Position numbers and translations under genes: made by a program. The notes below the pieces were generated by a model. It did not search any database, was not told the DNA's origin, and saw only the letters and a program-made list of their open reading frames with translations. Positions 42,518-50,329 of a stretch of DNA of 64,000 nucleotides are shown here, piece by piece. Position 1 is the first letter of the stretch, and each line of letters starts with the position of its first letter. The DNA is from Allofournierella_A excrementavium (GTDB lineage: Bacteria > Bacillota > Clostridia > Oscillospirales > Ruminococcaceae): NCBI GenBank assembly GCA_019120375.1, contig DWVE01000028.1:9944-73943 (forward strand). Direction: 5' to 3'.

Positions 42518-43230
42518 CCGTGGCCGAGCTGGCCGCCTACATTGACCAGTCCGTTCTGAAGCCGGAATTCACCCAGGATGACATCCGCAAGTACATCCAG
42601 GAGGGCATCGACTTCGGCTGCCGCACCGTGTGCATCAACCCCGCCTCCCTGCCCATCGCCATCGAGCTGTGCGAAGGCACCGACACCAAGATCTGCGTGG
42701 TGTGCGACTTCCCCTTCGGCCTGTCCACCACCGCTTCCAAGGTGATGCAGGCGGAAGAGTACTGCAAGACCGGCAAAATTTTTGAGCTGGACATCGTTGC
42801 CAACTACGGCTGGATCCGCAGCGGCATGTGGGCCGAGGTGGAGGCCGACATCAAGGCCGTGTGCGACACCTGCCACAAGTACGGCACCGAAGTGAAGGTC
42901 ATCTTCGAGACCGACGCTTTGACCCTGGACGAGGTGAAGAAGGCCACCGAGACCGCCATTGCCGCGGGCGCTGACTTTGTGAAGACCAGCACCGGCTTCT
43001 TCACCGGCGGCAAGAACGAGGGCGCCACCTACGAGGTCATCCAGGCCATGATGGACACCGCCCAGGGCCGTTGCAAGATCAAGGGTTCCGGCTGCATCCG
43101 CACCCGCGAGCACTTCCTGAAGCTCATCGACATGGGCATCGACCGCATGGGCATCGGCTACCGCTCCACCCCCGTGGTGCTGAACTGCACCCCCGAGGAA
43201 GCCAAGGCCATGCGCGAGGGCAAGGCGTAA
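42514..43230 (+). CDS. deoC: Deoxyribose-phosphate aldolase
   Basis: Class I aldolase that splits 2-deoxyribose 5-phosphate to glyceraldehyde 3-phosphate and acetaldehyde. The 238-aa TIM barrel has the Schiff-base lysine in DFVKTSTGF (about 155), KVIFETDALT with the proton-relay residues, and VKGSGCIRT-type IKGSGCIRT near the phosphate site. No Shine-Dalgarno sequence precedes the ATG; the only good one (AAAGGAG, 42429-42435) is 79 bases upstream. Two overlapping mini-ORFs bridge the gap. Divergent RpiR regulator upstream. Confidence 0.93.
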   Translation: MTVAELAAYIDQSVLKPEFTQDDIRKYIQEGIDFGCRTVCINPASLPIAIELCEGTDTKICVVCDFPFGLSTTASKVMQAEEYCKTGKIFELDIVANYGWIRSGMWAEVEADIKAVCDTCHKYGTEVKVIFETDALTLDEVKKATETAIAAGADFVKTSTGFFTGGKNEGATYEVIQAMMDTAQGRCKIKGSGCIRTREHFLKLIDMGIDRMGIGYRSTPVVLNCTPEEAKAMREGKA

Positions 43231-43248
43231 ATTTCTTTTGAACGCAGA

Positions 43249-43306
43249 AAAAGACCGCCGCATCGGAACACCGATCGGAACACCGATGCAGCGGTCTTTT
43301 GTTTTG
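43249..43306 (+). terminator. Terminator of deoC with an internal duplication
   Basis: AAAAGACCGC (43249-43258) pairs with GCGGTCTTTT (43291-43300). The inner part consists of two exact tandem copies of CGGAACACCGAT (43264-43275, 43276-43287), each able to form a small hairpin. Confidence 0.8.
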
Positions 43307-43310
43307 TTGT

Positions 43311-44219
43311 TCAGCCGCCCACCCGGGCGTCCAGCCCCATGGAGCAGGCCAGCTGCCGCCAGGGTTCCACTTCCCCTTTGGTGAGCATGGGGGTGTCGCC
43401 CAGCGGGTAGTCCCGGCCCAGCGCGGCATACTTGTTTTTGCCCAGCGTGTGGTAGGGCAAGAGGTCCAGCCGCTTTGCGCCGCAGTCCAGCGCCAAGGCA
43501 AAGATGCCCTTCATGCTGGCCTCGTCGTGGTTGAAACCGGGAATCACCGGCACCCGGACCACCACCTCCCGGCCCAGCTCCACCGCGCGCCGCAGGTTGG
43601 CGGTCGCACGGGCGAGGTCCGCGCCGGTCACTTCGGCAAGGCGGGCACTGTCGGCGCTCTTCAAGTCGAAGAGGAACAGGTCGAGATAGGGCGCGCAGGT
43701 CTCCAGCGCCGCGGGCGTGAACGCGCCGCAGGTCTCGGCGGCGGTGTGCAGGCCGTGCTGCTTGCAGAGGGAGAGAAACTCCGCCAGCGCCTCGGGCTGG
43801 GTCAGCGGCTCGCCGCCGGAGACGGTGACGCCCCCGCCGGAAGTCTCATAATAGTCCGCATCCCGCAGCACCTCTTCCAGCAGCGATTCCGGGGTGCGCT
43901 CGGTTCCCGAGACCTGCAGCGCGCCGGCGGGGCAGACCGCCGCACAGGCGCCGCAGGCGACGCACTTTGCCCGGTCCAGCCGGGGCTTTTCCCCCGGGCG
44001 GCCGCTCCTGGCCCCCTGTTCGCAGGCGGTCAGGCAGCCGCCGCAGGCGGTGCACTTATTGGAAAACCACAAAAGCTGGGCCGCCGCGCTCTGGGACTCG
44101 GGGTTCGCGCACCAGGGGCAGTGGAGCGGGCAGCCTTTTAAAAACACGGTGGTGCGGATGCCCGGCCCGTCCTTGGTGGCGAACCGCTCCACATCCATCA
44201 CCCGCAGGGTCTTTGTCAT
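43311..44219 (-). CDS. Glycyl radical enzyme activating protein
   Basis: A 302-aa radical SAM enzyme that installs the glycyl radical on its partner. The SAM cluster motif is CPLHCPWC (about 30-37), preceded by DGPGIRTTVFLKG; two extra 4Fe-4S ferredoxin motifs follow (CTACGGCLTAC and CVACGACAAVCPAGAL), and GGGVTVSGGEPL is the SAM-binding strand. The ATG at 44219 follows GAGAGG by 7 bases, 10 bases after the glycyl radical enzyme stop. It appears intact although its partner gene is damaged. Confidence 0.92.
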   Translation of the reverse strand: MTKTLRVMDVERFATKDGPGIRTTVFLKGCPLHCPWCANPESQSAAAQLLWFSNKCTACGGCLTACEQGARSGRPGEKPRLDRAKCVACGACAAVCPAGALQVSGTERTPESLLEEVLRDADYYETSGGGVTVSGGEPLTQPEALAEFLSLCKQHGLHTAAETCGAFTPAALETCAPYLDLFLFDLKSADSARLAEVTGADLARATANLRRAVELGREVVVRVPVIPGFNHDEASMKGIFALALDCGAKRLDLLPYHTLGKNKYAALGRDYPLGDTPMLTKGEVEPWRQLACSMGLDARVGG

Positions 44220-44229
44220 GGCGCGCCTC

Positions 44230-46234
44230 TCATTCATACATGACCCGGCTCATCAGCTCCTGCTGGATGTCCGGCTCCAGGTTGACGAACACCGCCGAGA
44301 AGCCGCTGACCCGCACGATGAGGTCTGGGTAGCGCTCGGGATGGGCCACCGCGTCCTCCAGAACGCCGTGGTCAATGACGGTGACCATCAGATGGCAGCC
44401 GCCCCGGGCGAAGTAGGTCTTGAACATGGCCTTGATCTTCTCCCGGTTCTCCCGGAAGAAGGGGGTGGCGAACTTGATGTTCTGCACCGACGCGCCGTGC
44501 AGGCGGGCGTCGAACTTGGCCAGCGAGTTGAGCATGGCGGTGGGGCCGTGGGTGTTGGCGCCGCCCTGGGGGTTGTTGGCGGGGTTCATGTACTGGCCCG
44601 CGTGGCGGCCGTCCAGCGAGGCGGCGGTGCGGCGGCCCCACTCGGTGTTCAGCTGGTTGTTGCTGATGACGATGAGGTAATACTGCATGCCCGCGGCGAT
44701 GCCCCGGTCCCGCACGCCGTTTGCCACGAACTGATACAGCCGGTCGGCCATGCCGTCGGCGGTGTCCAGGTCGTTGCCGTACTTGTCGCACTTCCACAGG
44801 GCGGTGCGGATGTCCTCCGCGCCGGCGAAGTCGGCGTTGGCCGCGGCCACCAGCTGGGGCAGGGTGTACTTCTTCTGGTCGTACACCAGGTCCTTGATGG
44901 CCCACAGGGCATCGGAGGTGTTGATGTTGCCGTAGGTCTCGTTGGTGCCGCCCAGATAGCGCACGCCGCCGTCCAGCACGGCCTTGCCCCGGGCGATGCA
45001 GTCGTCCATCAGCAGGCTGGTGAACAAGAAGCTCACCTGACGGCGCATGACCTCGTAGGAGTGGACCTGGGCGTGGATGGAAAGGTCAAGGTAGTGGTCC
45101 AAAAGGCGGGTGTACTGCGCCCACAGCTCCTCGAAGGTGTGCAGTTCGCTGGCCGGGGCCAGGGGCACGCCGTCGCTCTTGTCCTTGCCGTCCATGGGGT
45201 CGATGCCCTCGTTGAGGGCAATCTCCAGCAGCTTGAGCAGGTTGATGCAGGTGTTGGGGGTGCCGGTGCTCTGGCCGGCGATGACGTACTCGCCGCAGCC
45301 GAAGGGCACATACTGCTCGGCGGTCTTTTCGTCCACCCGCATGGCGTAGGCCACGGCGGGCACGTTCACGTCGTCGTTGTAAAAGGTGGGATAGGTGGCT
45401 CCCCGGCCCAGCGCCTCCAGGGCGGAATCCCAGATCTCCTCCGGCATGTCCTTGGTGACGCGCAGGGTGAACTGAGGCTCCACATAGCGCAGCTCGGTGG
45501 CCGCCCGCATGGCAAGGCGCAGGAACACGTCCGCCTCGCGGGGGTGTTTGCGGCCGCGGCCGCCCACAATGATGCGCCCGTTGACGGTGGTGCGGCGGTT
45601 CTCGATCATCCGCCACAGGCACTTGACGTACTCATAGGCCTCGTCCTCGGTGAGGCGGCCCGCTTCCAGGTCCGCCGCGAGGTAGGGCCCCAACAGGTCG
45701 TCCAGGCGGCCGTAGTTGATGACGCCCGCCATCAGCGCGTAGAGCCAGAACAGCTGCAACGCCTCCGGGAAGGTCCTGGGCGCGCCGTGCTGGATGTTGG
45801 CCAGCACCGCTCACGTCGTCGATCAGCACCTCGTTGCAGTAGATGGTCTTGCAGTCATGGTCCAGCCAGTACTGATACAGCGCGTCCAGCTGCTGCTTTT
45901 CTGCCTCGGTGGGCAGGGTCTCCCGCATGGCCTTCAGCTTGCCGAACACGCAGTAGTGCCCCACGCCGCCCAGAGAGGTGACGCAGCCGAAGCCGATGGG
46001 CAGAAAGTCCAGCCGGCCCAGGAACAGGTCGCCCGGCTCCATCCGGCGCAGCAGCGCGGGATACAGCACCCGCAGGCAGCGCACTTCCCGCTCTTCCTTG
46101 CTCAGGTCCGCGCAGGCGCGGTGGGTGTCGGTGTACCGTTGCATGAGCGCCAGCTGTTCGCTGGGAGACATCTGGGGAGGCAGCTTTTTGCTGACTTCCA
46201 CATTTTGAATGCCGTCCACATTGAATTTTGCCAT
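44230..46234 (-). pseudogene. Glycyl radical enzyme (PFL-like), with internal deletion and frameshift
   Basis: The N-terminal piece (start 46234, MAKFNVDGIQ to about LIDDVS, 146 residues, including FLGRLDFLPIGFG and GGVGHYC) and the C-terminal piece (from about AVLANIQHGAPRTFPEALQ, 45810, 527 residues) are in different frames. The C-terminal piece carries the catalytic Cys in PFGCGEYVIAG and the glycyl radical motif RVSGFSAVFVN near the end. Family members have another 100 or more residues between these segments, so the lesion is a deletion of several hundred bases, not a single-base slip. Neither piece alone would be active. The clade (GCGEY active site) has no substrate I can name. RBS GAAGGGGAC precedes the start. 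Confidence 0.82.
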
Positions 46235-46263
46235 GTCGGTCCCCTTCTTTTATCTAAGGATGC

Positions 46264-47022
46264 TTACTTTTTCTGGTGTTTGCTCTTTTCGGCGTTGCGC
46301 CAGTTGTTCTGATAGCCGCTCATCAGGTCCACAAAGCGCTTGGCGGTCAGGTGCGGGCGGGTGATGGCGCTGCCCACCACCACGCTGTGGGCGCCCAGGT
46401 ACAGGCACTTGATGGCGTCCTCGGGCGAATAGATGTGGCCCTCCATCACAAAGTATGCCTCGTCGCCCATGTCGCGGCACATGCGGGCAAACTCGCGCAG
46501 GTCGGGATACTCGATGGAGGCAGTCTCCTTGGTGTAGCCGTAGAGGGTGGGGCCCACGATGTCCGCGCCCAGCTCCACCGCGCGCTTGGCCTCGTTGTAG
46601 TTGGAGACGTCGGCGAAGATCATCGCCTCGGGGATCTCCTTCTTCACGATGGGCAGCAGCTCCCAGGCGGGACGGCCCTCGCGGGTGATCTGGTCGGTGC
46701 AGTCCAGCGCGATGATCTCGGCGCCGGCCTCCCACACCTCGCGGGCGGCCTCCAGGGTGGGGGTGATGAACACGTCGGTGTCGTCGTGCCAAATTTTGTA
46801 AAGGCCGATTATGGGAAGGTCCACCTTCTCCTTAATGGCGCGGATCTGCTCGGGAGAGTTGGCGCGGATGCCCACGGCGCCGGCCCAGCGGGCGCCCTCG
46901 GCCATTTTCACCACCATGTCGTCGGTGTAGATGGGATCGTCCCACTGGACCTGGCAGGACACGATGAGGCCGTTTTTGAAGCTTTCGAGGATGGCGCGCT
47001 TTTTCGGATCCTGGGTTTTCAT
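46264..47022 (-). CDS. nanE: N-acetylmannosamine-6-phosphate 2-epimerase
   Basis: A 252-aa TIM-barrel enzyme converting ManNAc-6-P to GlcNAc-6-P in sialic acid and ManNAc breakdown. Family motifs: GLIVSCQVQ near the N-terminus, GIRANSPEQIRAIK, LPIIGLYKIWHDD, EIIALDCTDQITREGR, and the C-terminal VVVGSAITRP phosphate site. AAGGAAGG precedes the ATG. No nanA or sialic acid transporter is in the window; the genes around it are a DeoR regulator and the glycyl radical enzyme pair. Confidence 0.93.
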   Translation of the reverse strand: MKTQDPKKRAILESFKNGLIVSCQVQWDDPIYTDDMVVKMAEGARWAGAVGIRANSPEQIRAIKEKVDLPIIGLYKIWHDDTDVFITPTLEAAREVWEAGAEIIALDCTDQITREGRPAWELLPIVKKEIPEAMIFADVSNYNEAKRAVELGADIVGPTLYGYTKETASIEYPDLREFARMCRDMGDEAYFVMEGHIYSPEDAIKCLYLGAHSVVVGSAITRPHLTAKRFVDLMSGYQNNWRNAEKSKHQKK

Positions 47023-47121
47023 GATTCCTTCCTTTCCCCACCCCGCCGGGCGAAAAGCCGCCGTTCCGGCCGCGGTGCGCCGTACTTATGGGGCGAGCCC
47101 CTGCGCTGCCGCGGATGCAAA

Positions 47122-47182
47122 AAAATGCAAACCGCCGCGCCCTTGTTTCCATAACAATTACAGCGCAAGCGGTTTGCATTTT
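47122..47182. repeat. 14-bp inverted repeat spanning the nanE promoter
   Basis: AAAATGCAAACCGC (47122-47135) and GCGGTTTGCATTTT (47169-47182) are perfect inverted copies, 33 bases apart. One arm overlaps the -35/spacer and the other lies just downstream of the start. Read on the minus strand the pair could also fold into a hairpin followed by T-rich sequence, so it may be a terminator of deoR rather than an operator. Confidence 0.6.
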
Positions 47183-47185
47183 CAA
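47157..47185 (-). promoter_or_regulatory. Promoter of nanE-glycyl radical enzyme genes
   Basis: On the minus strand TTGAAA (47180-47185), 17 bases, TGTAAT (47157-47162), about 135 bases ahead of the nanE ATG. Confidence 0.5.
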
Positions 47186-47208
47186 TACTATTCTTTTCAA
47201 AACTGAAC

Positions 47209-47228
47209 ATTTTTGTTCATTTTTGAAC
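47209..47228. promoter_or_regulatory. Tandem repeats at the end of deoR, candidate DeoR operator
   Basis: Direct repeats ATTTTTGTTC and ATTTTTGAAC abut each other, and TGAACA-TTTT-TGTTCA (47204-47219) forms a palindrome overlapping the deoR stop codon. They lie about 25 bases upstream of the nanE -35 element. Confidence 0.4.
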
Positions 47229-47978
47229 GAGCGCAAAATTCCCCGGAAGGTCCATGGGCTGCTGGGGACGGGTGCAGTACACCTGATCGAAGGCTGCCAG
47301 GTCGGCAAATCCGTAGAAGCCCCGTTTCTCCAGTTTGGAGTCGTCCAGCAGCAGGTAGCGGTGCACGGCGTTCTCCATGCCGATGAGCTTGATGTTGGTG
47401 CTGGCCATGTCCAGGTCGTAGCACTTGCCCTCGGTGAGGGACACGCCATAGCAGCCGATGAAGGCGTGCTCAAAGCGGAAGCTGCGCAGCATCTGCTCGG
47501 CCATGGTGCCGGTGAAGATGCTGTGGTGGGGGTCGTAGGAGCCGCCCAGCATCACCAGCTCGGCCTTGGGCATCTTCCCCTGGCTCAGCAGCAGGGTGCT
47601 GTAGGTGACGATGCGCACCTTGCGCCGCATCAGGATGGCACCCAGCGGCGCGATGGAGGTGCCGCAGTCCAGAAAAACGGTGTCGCCGTCCTGCACGTTT
47701 TTCGCCGCTTCGGCGGCCACGGCCAGCTTTTCGGCATGGTTGATCTGCATTTTGCTGCGCATGGCCAGCTCGCTCATGTCGCCGCTTTCCTCGCCGCCGC
47801 CGTTGCTGGTGGCGCCGCCCTGGACGCGGGTCAGCTTGCCCGCCCGCTCCAGCTTTTCCAGGTCGCGGCGGATGGTGGCTTCCGAGGTGCCAAGCTCCAC
47901 TGCCACCTCTTTCAGGTTGATAACGCCTCGTTCATGGATCGCGCGCAGGATATACAGGCTGCGTTCCGATGCGATCAT
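47217..47978 (-). CDS. DeoR family transcriptional regulator
   Basis: A 253-aa repressor. The N-terminal winged helix (VINLKEVAVELGTSEATIRRDL, about 19-40, then LTRVQGGA) and the sugar-phosphate sensor domain with DGDTVFLDCGTS and a C-terminal DDSKLEKRGF are family hallmarks. GAGGG lies 7 bases before the ATG, which overlaps the stop of the Gfo/Idh gene (ATGA). It likely controls this operon in response to a phosphorylated sugar. Confidence 0.92.
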   Translation of the reverse strand: MIASERSLYILRAIHERGVINLKEVAVELGTSEATIRRDLEKLERAGKLTRVQGGATSNGGGEESGDMSELAMRSKMQINHAEKLAVAAEAAKNVQDGDTVFLDCGTSIAPLGAILMRRKVRIVTYSTLLLSQGKMPKAELVMLGGSYDPHHSIFTGTMAEQMLRSFRFEHAFIGCYGVSLTEGKCYDLDMASTNIKLIGMENAVHRYLLLDDSKLEKRGFYGFADLAAFDQVYCTRPQQPMDLPGNFALVQK

Positions 47979-48985
47979 ACAAAATCCCTCGTTTCTTCCG
48001 GCCGCGGAGCATGCGGCCGATAATCGATCCCCGCCTGACTGCGGGCTTCGTCCAGGAGCTTCGCGGCCATCCCGGACCAACGCCGCCAGGGCGCCGGGTC
48101 CAGTTCGCCCCGCACCATGGCGATAAAGTCTTCTATCTCATAATACATGTCCTTGTCGCAAATAGCAAGCCCTATCGTTTTCCATTCCTCGCCCCGTTTT
48201 TTCCAGCGTGCCCACCGGGGCGCGCCCACCGGGCCGAACTGGATGGTGCCGTTTTCGCCGGCCACCTCGCAGGGGCAGTTGCTCTCGTGTATCTTGCTGT
48301 AGGTCAGGCTGGCATTGAAGCCGGGATACCGGGCGGTGAGGTCGCCCATGGCGTCGATGGAGCCGGGCAGGAAATCGGCGTGGGCGCTGATGGCGCGGGG
48401 TTGACCCAGCAGCATGACCAGCATGTGCACGCAGTATACGCCCAGGTCGGTGAGAGCGCCGCCGCCCATCGTCGGGTCAAAGGCGTTCTCCACGATGCCC
48501 GCCTTCCATTTGTCGTAGCGGGAGGAATACTGGCAGTAGGAGAAGGACGCGCCGCGGATGGGTCCGATCTCTTCCATGGCGCTGCGCAGGGCGGGCACCA
48601 CCGGGCCGTGGGCGCTGCGCATGGCCTCCAGCAGCACCATGCCGTTGGCCTTGGCCGCCGCTTCCATCTGCGTCAGCTGCCCGGCGTCGATGGCCATGGG
48701 CTTTTCGCACAGCACGTGCTTGCCCGCCTCCATCATTCGAATGGCCTGCTCGGCATGGCAGACGTTGGGGCTGGCAATGTACACCGCGTCCACCGTCTCG
48801 TCCGCCGCAAGGCTCTCCAGCGTGTGGTGGGCATGGGGCACGCCCCACTCCCGCGCAAGCATCTCCGCCCGCTCCTTGGTGCGGGAATACACCGCGGTCA
48901 GCTCGCAGTCCGGGCAGAGGGCCGCGGCTTCGCGGAACCAGTCCACGATGAAATTGCTGCCGATGATGCCAAAACGCACCTTCAT
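47975..48985 (-). CDS. Gfo/Idh/MocA family oxidoreductase
   Basis: A 336-aa NAD(P)-dependent sugar dehydrogenase or reductase. The Rossmann start is FGIIGSNFIVDWF, the CEKPMAID motif has the catalytic Lys at about 96, and the EAMRSAHGPVV and LGVYCVHMLVMLLG segments follow. The ATG at 48985 follows GAGGGGA. It is not closely similar to the dehydrogenase at 37.8-38.8 kb. First gene of a dehydrogenase-DeoR-NanE-radical enzyme-activase set; substrate unknown. Confidence 0.92.
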   Translation of the reverse strand: MKVRFGIIGSNFIVDWFREAAALCPDCELTAVYSRTKERAEMLAREWGVPHAHHTLESLAADETVDAVYIASPNVCHAEQAIRMMEAGKHVLCEKPMAIDAGQLTQMEAAAKANGMVLLEAMRSAHGPVVPALRSAMEEIGPIRGASFSYCQYSSRYDKWKAGIVENAFDPTMGGGALTDLGVYCVHMLVMLLGQPRAISAHADFLPGSIDAMGDLTARYPGFNASLTYSKIHESNCPCEVAGENGTIQFGPVGAPRWARWKKRGEEWKTIGLAICDKDMYYEIEDFIAMVRGELDPAPWRRWSGMAAKLLDEARSQAGIDYRPHAPRPEETRDFV

Positions 48986-49007
48986 CTTGATTCCCCTCTC
49001 TTTTGCG

Positions 49008-49039
49008 AAAAAGGCCCCCACAAGAGTGCTGTGGGGGTC
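49008..49039 (-). terminator. Terminator of the ROK kinase gene
   Basis: A 10-bp stem (49013-49022 with 49030-49039) is followed by TTTTTC on the minus strand. It sits between the ROK kinase and the Gfo/Idh gene, only 23 bases before the latter's start. Confidence 0.8.
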
Positions 49040-49059
49040 TTTGCTTGCAGATGCCGGCG

Positions 49060-50010
49060 TTACGCGCCCAGCAGCGCGGCGCCGATGATGCCCGCGTCGT
49101 TGCCCAGGGTGGCCTTGAGGATCGCGGGCGGGTCCATCAGGTCGGAGGCATACACCGTCTCGCTCACGCGGCGGCGCACCGGGCCCAGGAGGTATTCGCC
49201 CTCGTTGCTCAGGCCTCCGCCCAGGATGACCACGGTGGGCCGGAAGGCGGTGACCAGACTGCCGATGCCCGCGGCCAGATATTCCACATAGTTGTGGACC
49301 ACCTGCAGCGCGGCTTCGTCGCCCTGTTTGGCGGCGTCAAAAGCGGTGCGCCCGTTGACGCGGCTCATGTTGCCGCCGCACATCTCGCACATCAGGCTGG
49401 TGGGGCAGGCGGCCATCATCTCGATGGTCTCGCGGATGAGGGCCGTTACCGAGGCGTAGGCTTCCAGGCAGCCCTTGCGGCCGCAGGTGCACTGCACGCC
49501 GTTGTAGACCAGGATGGAGTGGCCGGGCTCGCAGCCGTAGCCGTTGCCGCCCAGGTAGATCTTTTTGTTCATCACGAAGCTGCCGCCCACGCCGGTGCCG
49601 AGGGTCAGCATCAGCACGTTTTCATAGTCCTTCGCGGCGCCCGCGATGGACTCCGCCAGGGCGGCACAGTCGGCGTCGTTGGCGATGTGCACCGGGATGT
49701 CCCAGTGCTTTTTGAACTCGTCCGCAAGGTCGGCCTTCTTCCAGCCGAGGTTGTTGGCGAACACGATGCGCTGGGTGCCGGGCTCGATGGTGCTGGGCGC
49801 TCCGATGCCCACATACTCGATGTCCTTCTCCGTCAGGCCGGCCTGTGCCACCACCGCGCGGGCGGCGGCGGCGATGTCGAGCACCACCGTCTCGAAGGGA
49901 CGGGCGCCCTTGGTGGGCACGCTGTGGCGGGCCACGAACTGATAGTTCTCATCGATGACGCCGGTGGCGATGTTGGTACCGCCGAGGTCGATGCCGAGGT
50001 AATGCTTCAT
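49060..50010 (-). CDS. ROK family sugar kinase (glucokinase-like)
   Basis: A 316-aa kinase. The ATP phosphate motif IDLGGTNIATGV is at residues 6-17, the sugar-binding NNLGW and NDADCAALAE follow, then GTGVGGSFV and the zinc-binding EPGHSILVYNGVQCTCGRKGCLE (about 155-177). It fits glucokinase or N-acetylmannosamine kinase; the nearby nanE makes the latter worth considering, but the terminator between them and its own promoter argue for a general glucokinase. A 150-base leader separates promoter and start. Confidence 0.9.
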   Translation of the reverse strand: MKHYLGIDLGGTNIATGVIDENYQFVARHSVPTKGARPFETVVLDIAAAARAVVAQAGLTEKDIEYVGIGAPSTIEPGTQRIVFANNLGWKKADLADEFKKHWDIPVHIANDADCAALAESIAGAAKDYENVLMLTLGTGVGGSFVMNKKIYLGGNGYGCEPGHSILVYNGVQCTCGRKGCLEAYASVTALIRETIEMMAACPTSLMCEMCGGNMSRVNGRTAFDAAKQGDEAALQVVHNYVEYLAAGIGSLVTAFRPTVVILGGGLSNEGEYLLGPVRRRVSETVYASDLMDPPAILKATLGNDAGIIGAALLGA

Positions 50011-50175
50011 AAATGTTCCTGCCTCTCGTTGCGTTGTTTCCTGTATGTTTTCGCCTTTCCGAAGGGGGCTTTGCGCCCGCTGCATCCATTTTTGGGCCGT
50101 TTTTTGCCCTTCCCGGGCGGCAAAAATGCGCCGCTCGAACCGTTTATCCGGCGGCCTTAAAAATCCCTGGTACTA
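50011..50175 (-). promoter_or_regulatory. Long structured leader of the ROK kinase
   Basis: The predicted transcript carries about 160 untranslated bases. Visible stems include GCCGC/GCGGC around CCG/CGG, and TTTTTGCC/GGCAAAAA around GCCC/GGGC. No known riboswitch pattern and no terminator were recognised. Confidence 0.3.
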
Positions 50176-50203
50176 ATTATACAATAACCGTGTGCAACGT
50201 CAA
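50176..50203 (-). promoter_or_regulatory. Promoter of the ROK kinase gene
   Basis: On the minus strand TTGACG (50198-50203), 16 bases, a perfect TATAAT (50176-50181). Confidence 0.75.
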
Positions 50204-50287
50204 CGCATTGCCGCCAAGTTTGCATCAAAACGCAGGAGTGTTAAAAATCTTTGCGCAACCCCCAGTTTATGATATCTTTTGCAAAAT

Positions 50288-50325
50288 CTGAAAAGCCTCT
50301 GCGCATTTGCGCAGAGGCTTTTCAG
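50288..50325 (-). terminator. Terminator of the manA region
   Basis: A perfect 17-bp stem (50288-50304 with 50309-50325, loop ATTT) lies just after the manA stop. Confidence 0.85.
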
Positions 50326-50329
50326 AGGG

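Noticed and set aside
47163..47179. CcpA cre site in the nanE promoter (GCAAACCGCTTGCG)
   Set aside because: The core resembles cre but lacks the outer TG and CA; the long inverted repeat is the stronger signal.
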